Origin: an uncultured Chlamydiae bacterium
GTDB lineage: Bacteria > Chlamydiota > Chlamydiia > Chlamydiales > 2-12-FULL-49-11
DNA length: 64,000 nt
Direction of reading: 5' to 3'
Assembly: GCA_937996705.1 (NCBI GenBank)
Contig: CALKUQ010000022.1
Location: 1 to 64,000, forward strand
The position numbers and the translations under genes are program-made. Positions within the stretch are counted from its first letter, which is position 1. Every line of letters begins with the position of its first letter. Below the pieces are notes generated by a model that saw only the letters and a program-made list of their open reading frames with translations, did no database searches and had not been told where the DNA came from. Positions 59,134 through 64,000 of this stretch are shown here, one piece after another.

Positions 59134-59838
59134 TTATATCCTTAAAAAGGGTGAGTCGAGAAAAGATTCTCCGAGTGTATCAACAATTTTACCACTCTTC
59201 ATCCGGATAATTCTGCTGGCGAAGGGAAAGAGCCTAACGTCATTAAGGGCGCAAATAATTGTGATTTGGTGGTCAAGGGCCATCTGTCTTAGATAGGTCA
59301 TCACTTTTACCCCAGTCTGATGGTCAAGAAACTGTGTGGGCTCATCAAGCAGAAGAAGACGCGGCTGATTCACAAGGGCCCGGCTCATGGAGACAAGTTG
59401 CAGTTCCGCTCCCGAAAGCTCACTTAGATGCGAATCTCTTTTTTTGTCGATCCCCATATAGTTTAATGCGGTAAGCGCTTTTAAAATAGATGACGCTCTC
59501 GACTCACCCGTGCAGGCTAGCGGCAAAAGGACATTTTCTATTACGCTGAGGGAAGGCAGTAGTCTTGCAGTTTGAAACACAGCCCCGATATTCTCTCTGC
59601 GAAACTCCGCTTTTTGTGTAGAGTTCATCTCAAAGAGATTACTCTCTAAGATAGAAATTGTTCCACTTGTAGGAGTTGCGTAAGCACCTAGAAGGGAGAG
59701 GAGTGTTGATTTGCCAGCCCCTGGAGGGCCAGAGATCATGATAAATTCTTCCTCTTCAATTTGAAGATCTACCCCGTCTAATATATTAGTGATTCCATCG
59801 AAGGTTTTGGTTAAACCAGCGCACGAGACTATGCTCAT
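59134..59838 (-). CDS. ABC transporter ATP-binding protein (LolD/MacB/DevA type)
   Basis: The 234-residue ATPase has Walker A GPPGAGKST (about 36–44), a Q-loop, Walker B LLLLDEPT and an H-loop-like segment near its end. The signature motif is degenerate: LSGAELQL instead of LSGGEQQR. Similar changes occur in some DevA/LolD subfamilies, and may lower ATPase activity. It overlaps the permease gene by four bases (same strand) and precedes the HD gene by one base. With the permease and HlyD-like adaptor it may form a tripartite exporter. Confidence 0.85.
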   Translation of the reverse strand: MSIVSCAGLTKTFDGITNILDGVDLQIEEEEFIMISGPPGAGKSTLLSLLGAYATPTSGTISILESNLFEMNSTQKAEFRRENIGAVFQTARLLPSLSVIENVLLPLACTGESRASSILKALTALNYMGIDKKRDSHLSELSGAELQLVSMSRALVNQPRLLLLDEPTQFLDHQTGVKVMTYLRQMALDHQITIICALNDVRLFPFASRIIRMKSGKIVDTLGESFLDSPFLRI

Positions 59839-60911
59839 ACACTCTCCTTTACAGTAAGGCTAATAAAAATCGAAGCGACCAGGGATGTTGAAATTGCGGC
59901 AATAAATGTTATTGTCACTATCCCTAAACTAAGTGGGGCAAATATCCCTGAATTTCCAAAAATCAATTGCAAAAGTGTGTGTAGAGAAAATGCGATCCCA
60001 GATCCAAGAGTCGAAATCACAACTGCTTGGAGAGCTAAAAGAGAGGTTATGAATAGAGGGGTAGCGCCAAAGAGTTTAAAGATTGCGCACGCCTCAGATT
60101 GACGTTTGAAAAAATTTATAAAGATTGTGGCGTAAACCCCTAAACTAAGAATGAAAGCAAACATGGCAACTGAGGAAAATAGAGAGACCGTTTTACTCTG
60201 AGTGATCTGATTTTGCTTTAAAATACCTAAAAATTCAGCCTTTGTATAAGACTTTAATCCAGAAATTTTTTCGATTTTTTGCTTTAACGAGGATAAATTT
60301 GCAAAAGGAACCGCTTTAATAACTAAGAAAATTTCCCCTCCGCTCTCCAGCTCTTTCGCTCTTGTAAAATTCGTGTAGGCTATAACCCCTTTTTGACTAG
60401 GCGCCACTCCCCCAATTTTCATCGGTTTTTCATTTACGTAGACAACACTTCCGGAACGAAGTTTTTGACTTCCTAGCTTAAAGAGCGACTTTGCACACTC
60501 CTGACTTACAATTAAAGTGTTATCATCATCTTTTAAGTGAAATGAGCCGTAAAGCGCTTTGGTAGGGAGTCCTAAGTAGGTCGATTCATCAACTCCCAAA
60601 AGGGTGCAATCTCTTTTATCCCCCGATCCTGTGTAGGCATCTACCTGGGATTTATATAAATATGAGGCAGTCTGAATGTCTGGTAACCTGCGCAATTTTT
60701 GTAGGTCTTGATTGCTAGATTGAGGATCGGTTTTAATCCACAAGTCGATCCCTGAGCTCCCTTCGCAGAATGCAACTGCTTCATTTTGAATCGCAGAAAA
60801 CGAGCCAAATTCCAAGAAGAGAAAAAAAACCAACAGGGCTACAACCACAAGAGGCATCAACCACTCTCTACCTCTCTTAAACAATAATGCTATTGCGAAT
60901 TTTCCTAACAT
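59835..60911 (-). CDS. ABC transporter permease, FtsX/DevC type
   Basis: The 358-residue permease has the MacB/FtsX topology: TM1 (about 20–36), a long periplasmic domain (about 40–240) and three C-terminal helices (about 245–350), including the FKLFGATPLFITSLLALQA coupling region. Such permeases act mechanically rather than as channels. The periplasmic domain contains KTDPQSSNQDLQKLRRL like DevC. It is the first gene of the leftward cluster and diverges from the Gly-rich secreted gene. Confidence 0.82.
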   Translation of the reverse strand: MLGKFAIALLFKRGREWLMPLVVVALLVFFLFLEFGSFSAIQNEAVAFCEGSSGIDLWIKTDPQSSNQDLQKLRRLPDIQTASYLYKSQVDAYTGSGDKRDCTLLGVDESTYLGLPTKALYGSFHLKDDDNTLIVSQECAKSLFKLGSQKLRSGSVVYVNEKPMKIGGVAPSQKGVIAYTNFTRAKELESGGEIFLVIKAVPFANLSSLKQKIEKISGLKSYTKAEFLGILKQNQITQSKTVSLFSSVAMFAFILSLGVYATIFINFFKRQSEACAIFKLFGATPLFITSLLALQAVVISTLGSGIAFSLHTLLQLIFGNSGIFAPLSLGIVTITFIAAISTSLVASIFISLTVKESV

Positions 60912-60924
60912 ATTTTCTCACCCT

Positions 60925-60969
60925 ACCACAATCTTCTTTTTTTAAAAAAGTTAAAAAATTTGTTGTGGT
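60925..60969. repeat. Imperfect hairpin between divergent genes
   Basis: ACCACAA (60925–60931) pairs with TTGTGGT (60963–60969), and inner T- and A-runs can pair too. It lies in the 86-base gap between the permease and the Gly-rich gene. It may be a leader hairpin or an operator; neither is supported by more than position. Confidence 0.3.
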
Positions 60970-60997
60970 TTCAAGAAAAAAACGGTATGAAAAAAGT

Positions 60998-61474
60998 ATG
61001 AAAGCACTTTTATCTAGTTTATTGTTTTTTAGTCTTGTTTTTTCCGCTCCAATTCACGCACGAGGGGGTGGAGGCGGTGGTCATGGTGGCGGCGGGGCGG
61101 ACAGAAGGGGCGGATATCGTGACGGCGGAGGCAATAGAGGCGCGAGAGGATATCGAGACCATGGGCACTGGAATCATCACTCAAATGGTTATGGGAGAGG
61201 TAATTGGGATAACGGCAGATGGAATGGCCCTTATTACTATAGCGGGTATGGCTGGTTTATGGGTGGGATGTTTTTAACCGGTTTGACCTTTTATACCTGC
61301 GCAGAGCTCTCCAATTACCACACTTGGCAAATCGCAAATGACGATATAGAGACCTATAAAAGCTGGAGTGACCAAGACAATCTTACTGTCCAAAAAATTG
61401 ACAATCCTAACTACTCCTATTCAATCTGCAACGAAAAAACCAACAGTTGCGTATACGCAAATCCTAGACAATAG
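60998..61474 (+). CDS. Secreted glycine/histidine-rich protein, 158 aa
   Basis: A signal peptide (MKALLSSLLFFSLVFSAPIHA, about 1–21) is followed by a Gly/His/Arg/Asn-rich stretch (about 22–75; GGGGGGHGGGG, GHWNHHSNGYGRG) and a tail with two paired Cys. A hydrophobic segment (MGGMFLTGLTFYTC) lies in the middle. The His/Gly-rich part could bind metals. The ATG at 60998 is preferred over an upstream in-frame TTG or CTG region, because it starts a proper signal peptide. The 3' end overlaps the next, convergent gene by 11 bases. Confidence 0.7.
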   Translation: MKALLSSLLFFSLVFSAPIHARGGGGGGHGGGGADRRGGYRDGGGNRGARGYRDHGHWNHHSNGYGRGNWDNGRWNGPYYYSGYGWFMGGMFLTGLTFYTCAELSNYHTWQIANDDIETYKSWSDQDNLTVQKIDNPNYSYSICNEKTNSCVYANPRQ

Positions 61475-63605
61475 CAATTGCAGGAGCTGGAGCTGGAAGA
61501 GTTTGCTTCCATTTAATAAAGAGGCTAGGAATCGACTCTTTCTCATATTTCCGAAGGATGCTTTTGTGAAATTCTGTTAATTGGTCGCTTAATTTGTTAC
61601 ACGATTTCCAAATTTGAACACAGCTTAAGTGAAAAAATGTAACCAGCTCAAAATAAAACCCATCCGCTTTTCCTGCACATTCTAAAATGAGAGAAACAGC
61701 TAATAGAATCAGGGATATACTCCCTACATAAGGAATTTGAAGCATTAGACTTTCGATCGCATAATAAAGACCTGTGATTATTGGGTATGTGTAGATAGAA
61801 AATGCTGCGCATAGGGCAATTTTAAAAATCAAAGCTCTGATAATGGTACTTAAAAATTTCGCAGAATTAATGGTGCATCGTTTTGCTAAAGAAAGTTTCA
61901 TCTGAAAGCGATCCAACAACTCTCTTGGGTATTGCCTAAAAGCCTCTTTAAAAATAGCCTGAAGGGCTCTTTCTCTAGAAGATCTGATTTCAGGAGAAAG
62001 AAACTTAACCCTCGAGCGATCAAGGAGAGCAGGTAATAAACGGGGTTGATTTGCCTCAAGTTCATCCAAAAGCTCCCTATCTATATAATCTTCCACTTTA
62101 AGAATTTGATTTTTTACAAGAAGCATTCTAATAACTGAGCGTGGAAGGTCAACCAATCTCATTGAAGCTGAATTAACACCAATTTGATCAAGGGCAGCTC
62201 TAAATGCAACCTTATTATTAAAAGGTGACTTTACGTGGTTCTGATAAAAAGTTCTAACTGCAGCCTCTAAAATTACATCGTCCTCAGAAAGAAATTCTAG
62301 AGGAAGAGCGTCGTTGTCTTGGTATACTCGTTGATTCCCTTTTACTAAATAGATCCTTTTTAAGTCGCTCGTCTTATCTTCCACTGAAGTTTCGCTATCT
62401 CGGACTCCCTTACAATCTCCAATAAGTTCCTGAATGCTGGCCTCATCATTAGACCAATCACCAATTTGATCAATAATCCAATCCATAACCTTAGTTCTAA
62501 AGTCTCCCCCAGAATGATCTCTTAAAGCGGCTTGAATAGTGTCAATGATTGCATCTTCGGTGTATCTTTGAAAAAATTCCTTTACGTAAATATCTGGATT
62601 CAATCTCTGGGAATTGATTTGTTCTGTCACATTTTGCATTCCTTCTAGGCCGAGCATATCTCCGAAATCTCTTAAAAATTGAGGAGTGCCATGGGTTCCA
62701 AGTCGATTTTCAGCAATAATTCTGGTTGCAATATCAAGTCTTTTATCAGCTAAAATGGTCCAGAGCTTCTCCTCAAGGGTGCCTTGCATAGTTTCTAAGC
62801 TAACTGTGTTTAGTCTTGCAAGAGCTGCTAATGCTTCAGCTTTATACCTTCCCCCACAATGTTTTCCGGCAACTGCAAATGCTAAACTTAAAACTTCACA
62901 CTGTTCCGGATCATCTTTTACTTTATCGATGCAAATAAGAACTGCTTTTTTTAAATGGTCATAAAACCCATTCAATTCATTTATTTGATATGCAGGCGGA
63001 GTTCCTAAAAATGGAGTTCTATTATTTATATTATCAATAAATGTTTCGAGTCCCTCCCTCAAAGAGGCTTTTGTGCAGGGAGTTCCATCATCATTGAGCT
63101 GAGCTTGATTAAATTGAGAGGCGTCAAAAAATTGATATAACATTTCAAGCTGAATATCGGGTCCAAGATGGGAAATGTCTAAATCATTTTTAATCGGCCT
63201 AACATGCGTTAGATCTATATTAGGACCTGCATACTTAGCTGCAGGATGCTCGGTAAATCGGCTAGATGAATTGTAAAAAATTGAATTATAAGCCCTCGTA
63301 TGGGCATTAAAAATTATTGCAAGGGCTACATACCCCACCAGCATAACTACTTTAAAAACAATCAAAAATGGATCCAGAATGACCCTTCTTCCTCTCCAAA
63401 AAACAGTTCTAACCAACTGACCACTCTGACCGGCAGTTGCCATGACGCTCTGAGGGAGAGCAAAAACAAACTGTTCTGCATAAAGAGCGACCTTAGCAGT
63501 CAACTCCATAGCTGAAAATAGTTGAGACTTAAGCCCAGGTCGGACTTCCCGAACGTCTGGAATGCTCCACCTAAATTCTGGCTCTATTGGGATCACAATT
63601 TCCAT
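61464..63605 (-). CDS. Large lineage-specific membrane protein, 713 aa
   Basis: I do not recognise this protein. An N-terminal hydrophobic pair (about 76–105; FLIVFKVVMLVGYVALAIIF) and a C-terminal one (about 595–645) flank a large soluble middle (about 110–590) rich in Asp, Leu and charged residues. There is no signal peptide. The architecture of a large cytoplasmic domain between two hydrophobic hairpins is like some chlamydial inclusion or effector proteins, but no motif supports an activity. Confidence 0.65.
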   Translation of the reverse strand: MEIVIPIEPEFRWSIPDVREVRPGLKSQLFSAMELTAKVALYAEQFVFALPQSVMATAGQSGQLVRTVFWRGRRVILDPFLIVFKVVMLVGYVALAIIFNAHTRAYNSIFYNSSSRFTEHPAAKYAGPNIDLTHVRPIKNDLDISHLGPDIQLEMLYQFFDASQFNQAQLNDDGTPCTKASLREGLETFIDNINNRTPFLGTPPAYQINELNGFYDHLKKAVLICIDKVKDDPEQCEVLSLAFAVAGKHCGGRYKAEALAALARLNTVSLETMQGTLEEKLWTILADKRLDIATRIIAENRLGTHGTPQFLRDFGDMLGLEGMQNVTEQINSQRLNPDIYVKEFFQRYTEDAIIDTIQAALRDHSGGDFRTKVMDWIIDQIGDWSNDEASIQELIGDCKGVRDSETSVEDKTSDLKRIYLVKGNQRVYQDNDALPLEFLSEDDVILEAAVRTFYQNHVKSPFNNKVAFRAALDQIGVNSASMRLVDLPRSVIRMLLVKNQILKVEDYIDRELLDELEANQPRLLPALLDRSRVKFLSPEIRSSRERALQAIFKEAFRQYPRELLDRFQMKLSLAKRCTINSAKFLSTIIRALIFKIALCAAFSIYTYPIITGLYYAIESLMLQIPYVGSISLILLAVSLILECAGKADGFYFELVTFFHLSCVQIWKSCNKLSDQLTEFHKSILRKYEKESIPSLFIKWKQTLPAPAPAIAIV

Positions 63606-63712
63606 AATGACAAAAAGAATAGACGATTAGCCATTTCTTTACAATTCAAAACAGGGTAAAGGCTCCTTTTTTGAACCCCATTTTCCTGTAATAGAGTTTC
63701 AAAAGATATTTA

Positions 63713-64000
63713 TTACAAAGCAGTTTCGCAAGAGAGGACCCAGGGACCGCCCATCGATTGGAAGAGGGAGATGTAGGTGGTGAAGGTGTAGCCCAGAGCG
63801 GAGATAGCGTCGATCTGGGCTTCAAAGAGGTGGCGTTCTGCGTCGAGATAGGTGAGATAGTCAGTGAGCCCTTCTTTGTATTGGTAGGTGGCAAGCTGGA
63901 AGTATCTGGCGAGGGTATCGACGCGCTGCTTTTGGTCGAGGGCGAGATGACGTGAAATCTTGTGCGAGACGAGGGCGTCGTTGATTTCCTTGAGGCCAGT
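63713..64000 (-). CDS. TolC/NodT-type outer-membrane efflux factor, C-terminal part
   Basis: The last 95 codons of an outer-membrane factor of tripartite efflux pumps run off the right edge. The C-terminal family pattern is clear: YQYKEGLTDYLTYLDAERHLFEAQ and LFQSMGGPW, as in NodT/OprM-type proteins. The stop is TAA at 63713–63715. The fragment is more C/G-rich than the rest of the window, fitting the C-rich 3' pattern. It could work with the DevBCA-type or HlyD adaptors in this window. Confidence 0.88.
   Translation of the reverse strand, partial: TGLKEINDALVSHKISRHLALDQKQRVDTLARYFQLATYQYKEGLTDYLTYLDAERHLFEAQIDAISALGYTFTTYISLFQSMGGPWVLSCETAL

Noticed and set aside
60887..60997. Upstream extension of the Gly-rich secreted gene
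   Set aside because: Would hide the signal peptide inside the protein and overlap the divergent permease gene start.
63946..63960. GACGTGAAATC match to the inverted repeat at 1–28
   Set aside because: It is inside the TolC coding frame and explained by coding; the match is short.
1..64000. CRISPR array, prophage, IS transposase or toxin–antitoxin pair
   Set aside because: No regularly spaced direct repeats, no cas, integrase or transposase genes and no recognisable TA pair were seen.

Overview
The window comes from a member of the Chlamydiota outside the Chlamydiaceae, probably an amoeba- or protist-associated 'environmental' chlamydia. The evidence is two ATP/ADP-translocase (NTT) family proteins, gene orders that match Chlamydiaceae as I remember them (hemW–CT053-like–sucA–sucB; dnaN–recF–smpB; an AaxC-like antiporter and an AaxB-like protein close to pgi), several proteins with a chlamydial Inc-type paired hydrophobic segment, and proteins of eukaryotic flavour (RING finger, fungal-type GH5, granulin-like cysteine pattern). 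Base composition is moderately AT-rich and genes are packed tightly, with many convergent 3' overlaps. The species cannot be named from this sequence alone.

Layout. 1–2.7 kb: a long inverted repeat, a small unknown gene, a membrane-anchored EEP/DNase I-fold phosphodiesterase, and fabI. 2.7–6.5 kb: holA, an RsmI-like methylase, and an epimerase coupled to an SPW/VKOR-like membrane oxidoreductase. 6.5–9.3 kb: unknown genes, hemW and a CT053-like gene. 9.5–13 kb: a 2-oxoglutarate dehydrogenase operon in which E1 is split into two coupled reading frames, followed by sucB and a cluster of intergenic hairpin repeats. 13.4–20.1 kb: a PLP enzyme, a secreted beta-propeller glycosidase-like protein and a 1583-residue PATR-repeat autotransporter. 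20–33 kb: amino-acid transporters, an AT-hook DNA-binding protein, lipoprotein and hypothetical genes, a YheT-type hydrolase, an outer-membrane protein, an acyl desaturase, and an NTT gene whose homology runs upstream of its first usable start codon. 33–41 kb: a degenerate arginine decarboxylase–agmatinase fusion next to its antiporter, tRNA-Leu, trmB, tRNA-Pro, pgi, recF, dnaN, smpB and terC. 41–54 kb: lipoproteins, a release-factor-like GGQ protein, TauE and SulP transporters with a two-hairpin RNA candidate between them, a GH5_12-like glycosidase, PepC, a cysteine-less redoxin, a RING protein and a cysteine-rich protein. 54–64 kb: a leftward cluster with a DevBCA/MacB-type exporter interspersed with an HD phosphohydrolase, an NTT-like carrier and malic enzyme, then a Gly-rich secreted protein, a 713-residue membrane protein and the C-terminus of a TolC/NodT-type outer-membrane factor.

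Common themes: (i) an obligate intracellular lifestyle with nucleotide and amino-acid import and a partial TCA cycle; (ii) candidate host-lipid and host-ubiquitin effectors (EEP phosphodiesterase, GH5_12-like glycosidase, desaturase, RING protein); (iii) pseudoenzymes that keep a fold but have lost catalytic residues (agmatinase/decarboxylase fusion, redoxin); (iv) C-rich coding-strand 3' ends of several genes, possibly Rho-linked.
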